This document shows positions 49,501 to 63,600 of a DNA stretch of 64,000 nt, in pieces. The translations under genes were made by a program, and so were the position numbers. A model generated the notes under the pieces. That model was not told the DNA's origin, made no database searches, and was given only the letters and a program-made list of their open reading frames with translations. The number at the start of each line of letters is the position of its first letter. Positions within the stretch are counted from its first letter, which is position 1. The DNA is from Bugulina stolonifera (lineage: Eukaryota > Bryozoa > Gymnolaemata > Cheilostomatida > Bugulidae), in assembly GCA_935421135.1 (NCBI GenBank), contig OW285196.1, positions 15,807,001 through 15,871,000 of the forward strand, given 5' to 3'.

Positions 49501-52500
49501 GTTTATGGAAGACGACAGTGGACTGAGACCAAGGAGTGGCATCAGCTCCCTCAGCTCTAGCACGCAGCAACTCGTACCTGACCACTGAGTACACTAACTA
49601 GTGTGTGGACCATGTGTGGACCACATGTGGACCATTTGTGGACCATGTGTGGTCTAGAGCACCATCCCCATAACTTTTGAAGTAGTGCATGTAGTTCCCT
49701 TGTTTTATTTTTCTAGTAAATCCAGTACAATATAAGTGTAGTTTGAGCAAAAGCTATGAATCTCTATCAACTAGACATTGTTTACTTACACAATCTATTC
49801 TCACTACCATGATATTCTAGTTATTATCTCCCCTTACCATCAGCTCATAGATGATTCAGTTACCAACTACAGGAAGTAGTAATGTGTATATGTTGATGAG
49901 ATCCATGTTTAATATAAATATATTTTTACAACAACTTATAACTTGTGCAATGATTTTTGTAGCTAGAATATTAACTCTACGGTAGAACTGGTCTAACACA
50001 GTCAGTCCATAGATGCTTATTATAAGATACAGCACTAAGCCGACAGACACCACCTGATGTGATAACAACAAATACTTCCTGAATTCCATGACAGTGATTT
50101 ATGATAATGTATCAGCTCTATACTTGGCTTAGAGATCATTGACAACTAATTTATAAAAAAATAATGACTAACATGGGTAGGAAACATTCACCTAATACCC
50201 ATGATTAATCCAATATCCTTTACATGTACTGTATGCACTGTATGCACTGTATCTACCAACACAACTATCTGGTACATGTAGTTGTGACATTTAGTGGTTA
50301 CGTGACGCCGTCAGGTATTAATTAAGTGACTTAGATAAGACTCCTCACAGTGTAATCATAGCCTGAGATAAGACTCCTCACAGTGTACAGGTTGTACACC
50401 GGCTATAATTACATGTATAGCAAGCACCTGGTTATAGGCACAGTATCTATCTATAGGTAACATCAAAGGGGCCGAGAGTTTGTTTAGCCCAGGGAAAGTA
50501 TAACACGATATCATTGGTCAACCCAAATCTGATACTCTTGAGTATTTGTGTGCATCAGTGTTTCATAATAACTTATTTCCCTAACCACAACACATTGTAG
50601 TTTTAGTTACAAAGGATTACACTGCTTAGAGTGTTAACAAGGAATGAGATACACTCAGCTTATTCCAAAGGCACAACATATTATGTAGACTACTACAGCA
50701 TATTTACCTGTGCAAACCCCTTCTACAATCCTGGCCCCCCCCCCCCCATACCACGGGAGTCTAGCATTGTGAGGGTGACAACTGTACTAGTGTTGTGAGG
50801 GTGACAACTGTACTAGCGTTGTGAGGGTGAAGGTTCTACATAGTGAGCTAACGTATGATATCATGCGGGTGCAAAGTGTTACTAGACTTACCAAATGTTG
50901 AGTCGGTTAAGGGCGTATCAATCACCACCCATCTATCACATTTAAAACTGTAGAGGCTGAGTCTATCCTTAGTGTCATACTGAACGCGAGGTTCTGAGAC
51001 TAGGCCATATCCACCAATCACAGCTAAGTAGCCGGCCAATGGAGAGAAAGCATAGTGGAACTTGCTGGCTACCTGAAAGCAGAGAACTAGCAGTTAGCAT
51101 GAGCTCCTAAACAGATGGAGCATTCAAACTACTTAGCCAGGTAAATGAGGTGACATTCCTTTAGGACCAAAGGCTATGTTTGAGTCAACTTCCACAGCCG
51201 AAGCAAATCTGAGCAAGTAGAAAACTCAGTTCAATTAGAGAATATAATAATAGTTGCAGTAAGGGGAGACAAGTCTAACTAGAGTCGTCCATGCTCACAG
51301 AACATTGTAATGAGGTGGACGTGTGTGTGAATGTAACACAGTAGCTATCAATGAGCACACTAACAAGGATAGTAATGAGGTCACAGCTGTTGAGCCAATA
51401 GCATACCAAGTTGTCATAAGCCAGTCTGTTCCACACTCCAGTCACTATGTCCAGTACGTACATCCAGGTGAGTGAGACACCCAACCTGTTGTCGTACCAG
51501 CCAGGGAGAACATACACTAAACGAGTGGACGGATCATAGGTTGAGCTGTGCTTCACCACACCTAAACGTAAGAGCAGTAATAGTAGAGATAAAAGAGCTA
51601 CAGCCACCATACCACGTCTATGACATCAGCGGTAGTGACACCATACCCTTAGGCTTATCAGTGTATTATACATGGAAATATACAGTCAAGTCAGCATTTT
51701 CTACTTATAGTTACCAGGTATCTATGGTGGATAGTTACCAGGTGTCTATGGTGGATAGTTACCAGGTATCTATGGTGGATAGTTACCAGGTATCTATGGT
51801 GGATAGTTACCAGGTATCTATAGTGGATAGTTACCAGGTATCTATGGTGGATAGTTACCAGGTATCTATGGTGGATAGTTACCAGGTTTCTATGGTGGAT
51901 AGAGGCAAAGTTTACATAACGGTTAGTTGAGTGACTTCAACTCTTTAGAATGCATATTTCAAAACTGAAAGAATTTCTACCAACACTCCGTAAAAGTGAG
52001 GGGTTTCTCCCAGCACTGGAGGGAGGTGGTAAGTGCACGCACCTGGGGGAGCTGGACCAGTCTGACTCATCTCTCTCCATGAGTTGGAATCATAGACGAG
52101 GACACGAGTGTTCCACATGAGCTCATCAGTCAGTCCACCAATCAGGATAAGAGAATAGTTAGGCAGAGGAGTGACTGTCAGTGTGTGGCCTGACAACACT
52201 GGAAGTTTCTATCAGAGGGAAGAGGGGACATCAGAACTTAGATATGTGCATGGCAAACAATAAAAACTAAAACCGCGATTTTAAAATCAACTACAGAAAT
52301 CCAAGTTGACCAGGTCCACTCCATATAGTTGACCAGGTCCACCACCTACAGTTGACCAGGTCCACCCCATATAGTTGGCCAGGTCTACCCCATATAGTTG
52401 ACCAGGTTTACCCCATATACGTACCTGACTGTCCAGTTCCATCCATGACTGTACAGGTGAAATAAGAGTGAGCTTCCAGAACTCTGAGCTGAGAGAGAGA

Positions 52501-54473
52501 GGGTAGGTGGAGACAATTCCACCTTGCATGTAACAGGAGTCGTGTGCACATGTCATAGCATGTCCATATCTGTAATATATTATACACTACAGTACAGTGT
52601 ATGTAATAACCATTGTGTGTACACAATAGTTGTACATGTATGTGTAGATAAACAGCTAGACATTAAGGGAATGTGATCATACCACAACACTGCGTAATTC
52701 TAGTAATCTATCCTTTCCTGGTACAGTCATGATACTATCTATTATATATATAATAAATATGCCTCGCATAAAAACATCATAATAATATGTATTTATAATG
52801 TAGTCAACTGATATGCTATCTATGATATACCAATTATTCACTAAATTATCATGTACATACATGTAACTGGAACAGTGATACTTTACACAACTACACAACT
52901 CAGGAATCAAATGTATTTTATAAGAAAATTCCTAACTAGTAGATGTAGGAGTTATGCACACCTGCCAATGTGTACCCAACTCCTAACTACACAGCTACAC
53001 AGCGAATACAGCTGCTACCCATGGTAGTCCCTAGCACACGATTTATATTACAGTGTAGTTTACTGTGGTATGGCTATGTGGAGCCTGTATGTGTTATTAT
53101 GGACAGTAATACAGATCCTCATAATAATAAGGGAATGATAACTTCTAAACTCAACTGACGCACAGTACACACAACATGATGTCACAGTACACACAACATG
53201 ATGTCATAGTACACGCAACATGATGTCATAGTACACACAACATGATGTCATAGTACACACAACATGATGTCACAGTACACGCAACATGATGTCATAGTAC
53301 ACACAACATGATGTCATAGTACACACAACATGATGTCATCACACTTACCTAGCAGAAGGCATTCCACCAAGAGATTGGAGACTACGCAGCGTCGCTGAAC
53401 CCTTATCTATGATGTAGGTATCACTTAACAGCTGACCTGCTGGAGTTATCCCTCCGTACAATACCATCACCTGGTCTGAGGACGCGAAGGCAGCTTGGTG
53501 CCTGATTGGTATAAGGGGAATCACAGAGCCACATGCCTATATAATATTCACCAATGAAAGTAGAGAGAGAAGTTGTGAATTATGAATGAATTTATAACTT
53601 TTTGTAATCCCATAACATGTCAAAGTATGAAGGAAAATGAACCATATATTGTGTTTCATAAATAATATATTACATAAAATATAATGTACATGCAATAAAC
53701 GCGTATACAGATATACATTATGCCATACACAAAACAATATAGAACATTGACATGTAGTATTTTAGTATAATCTCAAACCTGTGAATCCGTAGCCTCAGAC
53801 TGAGAGACACAGTTGAGTTTAGTTTGGCACTTGGCTCCCACATACCCTTCTTTACACACACATTTGTTAGAGGAACAGAGGCTAGTTTGAGTGGGACACC
53901 CATCAGTACAATTACGTTTAGATACTTTAAACTTGAGCGTGCTTTCTATAATGTAGACCAACATAACACCACACTAAAGACCAGCCAATAGTATACTCTG
54001 TTACATATACATGTAAACAAACTATAAAAACTATCATGATGGTGAAAGACATATAACTCAACCAACAGCAGAGCACGGCACATGTAAACTGACCAATAGC
54101 AAAGCACAGTACATGTAAACTGACCAATCATAGGTGACTCTGAGTAGTACACCACAGTCAAGTGACCATTAGGCAGAGAGATGACAACTCCTACATCCCT
54201 ACTAGTGAGTTTAGCCAGTGCTCCCGTCTCATTCATAACAGAGTCGGGGGCCGTGTCATACACCAAGACAGGATTCTGTAAGATAATATCATTTAGTTTT
54301 AGTCTACATAGTAGAATATCATAAATAGTACTATATATGCTATGTCTATGCCTATATCACAAACACTGGCTATTCTACTGCAGCCGCTGCTGCTACTACT
54401 AATACTACTACTACTACCACCACCGCCGCCGCCGCCGCCGCCACCGCCACCGCCACCACCACTACTACTACTA

Positions 54474-54526
<53 letters not shown>

Positions 54527-54578
54527 GCCACTACTACTACTAACACAACCACTACTACTGGTACTACCACAACTACTA

Positions 54579-54612
<34 letters not shown>

Positions 54613-57600
54613 AAGTACAATGACTAGTACTCACGTATGAAGTCTTGTCCACAGACACCAACTCAAACACAATGTCTGCCTGGTGCCTTGCCTCAGTCTC
54701 AGCTTTAATAGACGGAGAGACGCCCAGATTGAACTGCCAGGAGAAGAGTACAGGAGGGGCAGTAGCCAAGCTTGTGTCTGTGTGTTATATTATATCATAT
54801 TACACACTGTATGCTATATTATACCATATACACTGTATGCTATATTATATCATATATTACACATTGTATATTATATCATATATTACACATTGTATATTAT
54901 ATTATATCATATATTACACATTGTATACTTATTGCTGTAGCTTGAGCTCTAGAGACTTTACCTCTGTGACACATTCGAGATACGTAGTTGGCACTTCCTT
55001 CAAAGTTAGACATCAGTGTTCTTCCTTGATAACACTGAAAGCACTCCTCATTATCCCTGTAAAGTAGTTGTACTGCTGTTATATACTGTATACCAATACC
55101 ATTAGTATACAGTACTATACATACTATACTATCGTACTGTACTATAATATACTGTATATAATATACAGTACTATACATACTCTACATACTATACTATCGT
55201 ACTGTACTATAATATACTGTACTATAATATATTGTATATAATATACCGTACTATAATATACTGTATATAATATACTGCATATAATATACTGTATGTAATA
55301 TACTGCATAATATTGTAATATACTCATTCTTACCTGGGATTACCAAAGTATCCACTCTCACACTGTTCACAGTTATCTCCCCTGGTATTATATAGACAGT
55401 TACACACACCAGTACTAGAGTTACACTCTTGTTTAGGGTCAGCGTTACCATTACAGGAACATCTCTGGCAGCCATCTTTAGACGACGGATCTCCATAACT
55501 ATTTACCACACACTGATCACAGAATCTACCTGTAGTTAGTATCGAAACAATATCTTTCTATACATCATAATTATGGGCATATCACAATATACTGGCAGAT
55601 TACCTCTGGTGTCAGTAGAAGAAGCAAGCAACTGCTGTGCATGTTATAAACTGCTAGCAGAGGAAGTACCTGTTGTGAAGTGCTAGCAGAGGAAGTACAA
55701 TGTACCTGTTGTGAAGTGCTGACACTGGTCACATATTCCGACACCCTGTGTACAAGTGGCATGTTGGTTACACTGACAGTCAACATCACATGCCTCTCCT
55801 GTCCATCCGATGTCACACTCACAGCCAAACTCTAGAAACCAGTAGCCAGTAGAAATAACAGAACGTTTATAGATGCATGTCAGCAATTATCATCATGCCA
55901 TAGTTGACGCTCAACTGCATCAAATATAGTTTCATTAAATTCCTGTTTCATTGTGCCATATACAAGTACATGTTTTATTGCCGTATACAAGTACCTGTAT
56001 CATCGTCATATACAAGTACCTGTTTTATTGCCATATACAAGTACCTATTTTATTGCAATATATAAATGGACCTCATTGAGTTATATACCAGGTACCTGTT
56101 TCATTGTACTTTCTACAGGTGCCATGTGGTTTGCACTGCTCATAGCAAGTCCTCTCACAGCTCACATTACCCACACCTTTGTACCTGCAATATACAGCAA
56201 ACCAGTTACTTGTTTAACCTACATCAGAATACTGTGGGTGCTATCACTGAGGCTACCTTATTCTAGGTGAGGAGATAACTCTAGATGAGGAGATAACTCT
56301 AGGTGAGGAGATAACTCTAGATGAGGAGACAACTCTAGAAGAGGAGATAACTCTAGATGAGGAGATAACTCTAGATGAGGAGATAACTCTAGATGAGGAG
56401 ATAACTCTAGGTGAGGAGATAACTCTAGGTGAGGAGATAACTCTAGGTGAGGAGATAACTCTAGGTGAGGAGATAACTCTAGGTGAGGAGATAACTCTAG
56501 GTGAGGAGATAACTCTAGGTGTGGAGATAACTCTAGGTGTGGAGATAACTCTAGATAAGGAGATAACTCTAGATGAGGAGATAACTCTAGGTGAGGAGAT
56601 AACTCTAGGTGTGGAGATAACTCTAGGTGTGGAGATAACTCTAGATAAGGAGATAACTCTAGGTGTGGAGATAACTCTAGAAAAGGAGATAACTCTAGAT
56701 GAGGAGATAACTCTAGATAAGGAGATAACTCTAGATGACGAGATAACTCTAGGTGAGGAGATAACTCTGAATCAAGTTGTAGCTTTTTTCACTAAAGTGG
56801 TAGAAAATAAGAGGTTTTGAGTATGAACCTGGGTGACACAAGAGATTAACCCAAGCAGATTCTTACCCTCTTTCACAGTCACACTCGTAGGCAGCCATTG
56901 TTTCTACACAAACGGCGTGTTCTACACAGTCATGTCTCCCCAGCAAACACTCCAACAGGTCTGGGCAGTCTCTGAATGACCAGGTAGCGTCCCCATCCAC
57001 GGTGTGAGTGTTGTTTATGATGGCTGAGCATGAAAGGTCAGACTGAGGTCCAGAAAAATCGCCAGCCACACAGACACCTGTTGGCAGATAAACTGCAGTA
57101 GATAGCTGACAGTATAGTCAGTTAGCACATGTGGTGTCAGTGGAATGCTATGCATCACATACATAGTATACACATGTCAAGATAATAAACTATATAAAAC
57201 TAAACGATTTCCTGTTCACCCCAAGCAGAGCATAACCTCTCCTGGAGTGGCCAATCATGCCATAGTATACGTATTAACTACAGTAAATTACCTATGATAG
57301 GATCAGCATTGTGACTGCACCATCCGCAAAATAGTCCACCCTCTGAGCAACTGTCACAAGTCTCGTATATCGAACAGTCTACACAAGTATCCCTAAATAA
57401 AGACAACAGTTTAATAGACAGTCCCACAATGCATCACTGTGGTGTAGTGAGACACAGTGTAGTGTTAGAGCACACGAGACTCATACCCCTAAGTTACCAC
57501 CAGCACATGAGAGACAGGAGGTGAAGATGCTGGTGCAGAAGAGAACTAGCCGAGTTGAGGATCATCTGGGTGAAGGTTCCAGTCTAGCTTATCCCTGTTG

Positions 57601-60600
57601 TGAAGGATTTGTATTTCTGTTATTCAGAGAAGGCCAGAGTATACAGTAAGTACAGCCATGCACCAGTGGCTCAGTGACGTTGTTTTACAGTGGTTGTGTA
57701 GGACAGTAGATTGAGGTTTGTTGGTACAGTGGCTTGATAGTACAGTGGTTTTGTGGTTTGTGGCTTGGTAACACAGCGGTTTAGTGGAAGAGTGGTTTTA
57801 TGGCACAGTTCTTATGGTACAGTGGTTGAGAGGGGCTTAGTGGTCTAGTGAGACCAGCTACAGAAAATGCAAAATCATCCTGAGGAGGTACTAAGCAAGA
57901 GTTACTGAGTTAAAGGAGATCAAGATATTCAACTTACAGAATGACCGATCTAGTGCATAAATGATCTAGTGAATAATTGATCTAGTGAATAGTTGATCTA
58001 GTGAATAGTTGATCTAGTGAATAGTTGATCTAGTGAATAGTTGATTTAGTGAATAGTTGATCTAGTGAATAGTTGATCTAGTGAATAGTTGATCTAGTGA
58101 ATAGTTGATCTAGTGAATAGTTGATCTAGGGAATAGTAGATCTAGGGAATAGTTGATCTGTGAACAGTTTATCTAGTGAACAGTTGATCTAGTGAATAGT
58201 TGATCTAGTGAATAGTTGATCTAGTGAACAGTTGATCTAGTGAACAGTTGAACTAGTGAACAGTTGATCTAGTGAATAGTTGATCTAGTGAATAGTTGAT
58301 TTAGTGAATAGTTGATCTAGTGAATAGTTGATCTAGTGAATAGTTGATCTAGTGAATAGTTGATCTAGTGAATAGTTGATCTAGTGAATAGTTGATCTAG
58401 TGAATAGACAGTGCTTTAGCCTAATATCCAAATGTAAGAAGTTATAGAGAAGAACTTAACAAAACAAAATTAGTTATGGAACAATAAACACAAGCAAACG
58501 AATAGCCTGGTATATCATAATTAAGTTATTGCGTGAGAACGTAAAATAAGCCAATCAGTGCAAGTCTTACATCAGTTTGAGAAATCCCTTACCCAACATA
58601 TTGCTTTGCTGACACTATCAATGAGAATGCATGCATAAAGTAACAATTGTGTACATGCAATATACATGTATACATGTATATGTATATTGTACACGGAGTA
58701 TAATATTTAACATTACAAATTGTATATAATCGTAGGCAGTCATTGTTTCTACAAAAACAGCATGTTCTACACAGTCGTGTCTCCCCAGAGAACACTCAGA
58801 CAGGGTAAGGTAAGAAGGTAAGAAGATATATAAAATAAATCTAATGCTATAATATAGAGCAGACATAACAACTGGAAGATTCTAACATAGTGAAATCACA
58901 TGACCGAGTGTAAGGTAGCCTTAGTGACATACCTGGAGGAAGGGACGGAGTGAGAGTGAGAGGATGTGGCAGGTGGGAGGGAACTCTGGTAATGGAGACA
59001 TTCACCATACTGATAGTCTAGCTGGTATACATCCATAGGGAGGCACTTAGATAGGGTAGTGCACCAAATACACTCATCCTCTACATCTGATATACACTCT
59101 GTACAGTTGACACGTCTGTATAATATATACACTCTGTACAGTTGACATGTCTACTATAATATATAGACTCTGTACAGTTAACACGTCTGTATAATATATA
59201 CTCTGTACAGTTGGCATGTCTGTATAATATATACACTCTGTACGGTTGGCATGTCTGTATAATATATACACTCTGTACAGTTGGCATGTCTGTATAATAT
59301 ATACACTCTGTACAGTTGGCACGTCTGTATAATATATACACTATGTACAGTTGGCATGTCTGTATAATATATACACTCTGTACAGTTGGCATGTCTGTAT
59401 AATATACACACTCTGTACAGTTGACACGTCTGTATAATATATACACTCTGTACAGTTGGCACGTCTGTATAATATATACATTCTGTACAGTTGACATGTC
59501 TGTCTAATATATACACTCTGTACAGTTGACATGTCTGTCTAATATATACACTCTGTACAGTTAGCATGTCTGTATAATAGTTACACTCTGTACAGTTGGC
59601 ATGTCTGTATAATATATATTACATGTATGTACAGTCGACAAGTCTGTGTTAAAGAATATATACAATGTACACGCACATATTGATATAATTATCAGAACTT
59701 ACTGGCTACAAGCCTTAGGGCATGCACCGGCTGATGTGATTGATGAGGGACGTCTACCTTTCCTTACACACTTATGTATGTCAGGTGACCACTCACAGCT
59801 AGCAACACTCTGTATACAGTACACATAGGAAACATAAGGTGATACAAGACATATATACATGTAAGTATATAAACATAAGTAAGTAACATAACACATGTAC
59901 ATGTAAGTATATAAACATAAGAAAGTGACATAACACATGTACATGTAAGTATATAAACATAAGTAAGTAACATAACACATGTACATGTAAGTATATAAAC
60001 ATAAGTAAGTAACATAACACATGTACATGTAAGTATATAAACATAAGTAAGTAACATAACACATGTACATGTAATAGTAACAGCTGTACAGTCTCACACT
60101 AACATATATACTTAACCATAGAACATTCTATCAGGTAAAAATATTAGCAAAGAGAGACAGGCAGGATAATATTCTACAATTACACTCTCCAATGTATAAT
60201 ATAATTAAGTCTACAGAATTACAATTACCTCTTCACCGCTACATAAAGTCAAGTGTTCTAAACAAATGGCTGGGCATGGAAACACTTTGTATATAATAAC
60301 ATCACATAATATATAAATAGGAAGCTCACCTTAGTACAGCTGGTACAGCTGGTGAACTGTTCACAGCTCTCACAGTACCTAGGACTATACTTCATCCAAT
60401 CACCACTGGCCAGACACGCTTGCGATCGTGTGGTGCACTGTGATTGGCTGTCACACCAGCCGCACGCAGGGTCAGTTGTACATAGGTAACAGTTGTGGTA
60501 GCTAGAGCAGAGGCCAGATGAGTATGGTGACAGGTAGGGCAGGCTGTAGCCATACACTGACTGTAACAGGAAATGACCCCATTCTTAGTTACAGTTACAG

Positions 60601-63600
60601 CTGCGCCATGATTTATCTCAATCCGTATAAATACGATAACAAGGGTAGCAATTACTTACATTTCTTGCAACAAGACCGAGGGTAGCGTGGGAGTGCAGAT
60701 GTTCAAGAGGCAGTTGGTACGCCTTGTACTGCATGTACCCCGTCCCATACCCGAGTGCCACATCTGATGAGGATACAAGTCTATCTACCTGGGACACTGT
60801 TGATGTAATACTTGTTATCTCTTTCTGTATACAATCATAGTTACAGTAAGTAAATATACATTGTAATTATATACAGTGTAAGTAAATACAGTGTAAGTAT
60901 ATACAGGTAAGTATATACAATGTAAGTATACAGTGTAAGTAAATATACAGGTAAGTATATAGAGGTAAGTATATACAGGTAAGTATATACATTGTAAGTA
61001 AATACAGTGTAAGTATATACATTGTAAGTATATACAGGTAAGTATATACAGGTAAGTATATACAGGTAAGTATATACAGGTAAGTATATACAGGTAAGTA
61101 TATACAGGTAAGTATATACAGTGTAAGTATATACAGTGCAAGTAAATATACAGTGTAAGTATATAGTACAGTGTAAGTACATACAGATAAGTACATGCAA
61201 ATGTACAGTGTACGTAAGAGTAAGCAAGATGAAAGTGGAGGAGATTAGACAAACCTCTGTAACATTGCCAATAACTTGGTAAAGTGTAGCAGAGTTCCTG
61301 GTAGCAGTAAATCTAAACTGGAGGGGTGGTGATCCAGGCCTCTCAAACAAGTGGCCTCGAGCTAACATGTAACTATGACAATCAAAGCAGACGTAGTCTA
61401 GACTGAGAAGAAACCAGTCTATCTTAGAGTTGGTGGCCAGATGTGCCTAAAATAGATAGTGGAGTGCTACCATGTAATACTATCATACCAGTAGTGTTAC
61501 CATGTAATACTATCATACCAATAGTGTTACCATGTAATACTTTCATACCAGTAGTGTTACCATGTAATACTATCATACCAATAGTGTTACCATGTAATAC
61601 TACCATAACAGTAGTGTTACCATGTAATGCTATCATAACAGTAGTGTTACCATGTAATACTACCATACCAATAGTGTTACCATGTAATACTATCATAGCA
61701 GTAGTGTTACCATGTAATACCATCATACCAGTAGTGTTACCATGTAATACTTTCATACCAATAGTGTTACCATGTAATACTTTCATAACAGTAGTGTTAC
61801 CATGTAATACTATCATACCAGTAGTGCTACCATGTAATACCATCATACCAGTAGTGTTACCATGTAATACCATCATACCAGTAGTGTTACCATGTAATAC
61901 TATCATACCAATAGTGTTACCATGTAATACTTTCATACCAATAGTGTTACCATGTAATACTTTCATAACAGTAGTGTTACCATGTAATACTATCATACCA
62001 GTAGTGCTACCATGTAATACCATCATACCAGTAGTGTTACCATGTAATACCATCATACCAGTAGTGTTACCATGTAATACCATCATACCAGTAGTGTTAC
62101 CATGTAATACTACCATACCAATAGTGTTACCATGTAATACTTTCATACCAATAGTGTTACCAGGTAATACCCACCTCATCAGGCTGGCTCTCATTCACTG
62201 GGTACTTGTATACAGTATAATACCACCCAGCTGGCTTATCTTCAATAATACACTGAGTCATGTTAGTTATACCAGAGTTATCTCCTCTGTACACAGTCAT
62301 ACAGGTAGTAGTACCTACAACAAACACACTAATACATTAAAGACTATAAAGTAGTTATACAACTGAGCAGTTAAGAAAGTCAGTTTACTAACACAGAATT
62401 ATGCAGACTACAATGACCTGTCAATATTGGACAATATAACATAATTATATAGCATATTATACAAACATATAGTATAGTAATATAGTGTGATTGCTGCAGC
62501 CTACCTGATGTACATACAGCTTCAGCAGTACACCATTTACATGAAGGTAGAAGAGAACAACTCTCACATGTTGACTGTCCACCACATGGGTCACACGAAA
62601 CAGGCACCTGCAATTACCTGCGTATTACACCATATGCACCACGTACAGTGTCACTACTTGCAATAGTACACAGTGTCTGTATGCCTATATACTGTGGACA
62701 ATCATGATAAGGGATATATCAGTAAGACATTAAATAGCACTACATCATACAGTACGTCATGCAATTAAGTCATGCAATTAAGTCATGCAATTAAGTCATG
62801 CAATTAAGACATGCAAAACAACATGAAGTAAATCATGCAGTAGTTATGCAGCACTCATGAAGTATGTTATGCAGTACATCATGCAGTACGTTATGCAGTA
62901 CGTCATGAACTATGTTATGCAGTACATCATGCAGTACGTTATGCAGTATAATTCATGCAGCACATCATGTACATGTAGTACATCATGATAGTGTAGTTTA
63001 GAGTCAATAAGTCACAAATTGAACTGGTTGGGCAGTAAATTGGTTAGTCATTATTCGTCACCCATCGATCAGTCCAAGAATGAATCAGTAAGTGAATCAG
63101 TCAGGAAAATGAGTCAGAGAATCAGTCAGTGAATCAGTCAGTGAATCAGTCAGTGAATCAGTCAGTGAATCAGTCAGTGAATCAGTCAGTGAATGAATCA
63201 GTGAATCAGTCAGTGAATCAGTCAGTGAATCAGTCAGTGAATCAGTCAGTGAATCAGTCAGTGAATCAGTCAGTGAATCAGTCAGTGAATCAGTCAGTGA
63301 ATCAGTCTGTATAACTATTGCTATCAACTACTAACCTGACCAATGACATCTGCAACTCCTATAGCTATGATGTCATAGGTGAGTGAGCCCTGCACACCTC
63401 CATAGACATAGAGAAAGTCATCATGTACTAGCATATCATGCCCATACTGACCCACATGTCTATGTATTAGAGTAGCATTACCTGGACCTATAAACACAGA
63501 TAGAGTGATATCTGTGTAGACTCGCATCTTATAGGTAATTATTTACATTGTATATACTTTATTGAGTAATGGGGGTAACTGTACATTAAGGAGCTATGAT

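Noticed and set aside
54299..54769. Poly-Ser, poly-Val and poly-Leu frames
   Set aside because: Translation of a triplet repeat in an intron; the real exon (54777-54635) ends before it.
59081..59567. Open frames of up to 138 codons with TECxYYTD-type repeats
   Set aside because: Read-through of the 35-bp acceptor array; frames rotate between units.
61424..62354. Open frames of 256 and 303 codons on opposite strands
   Set aside because: Both run through the same 30-bp array and overlap receptor intron sequence; product of repeat period, not coding.
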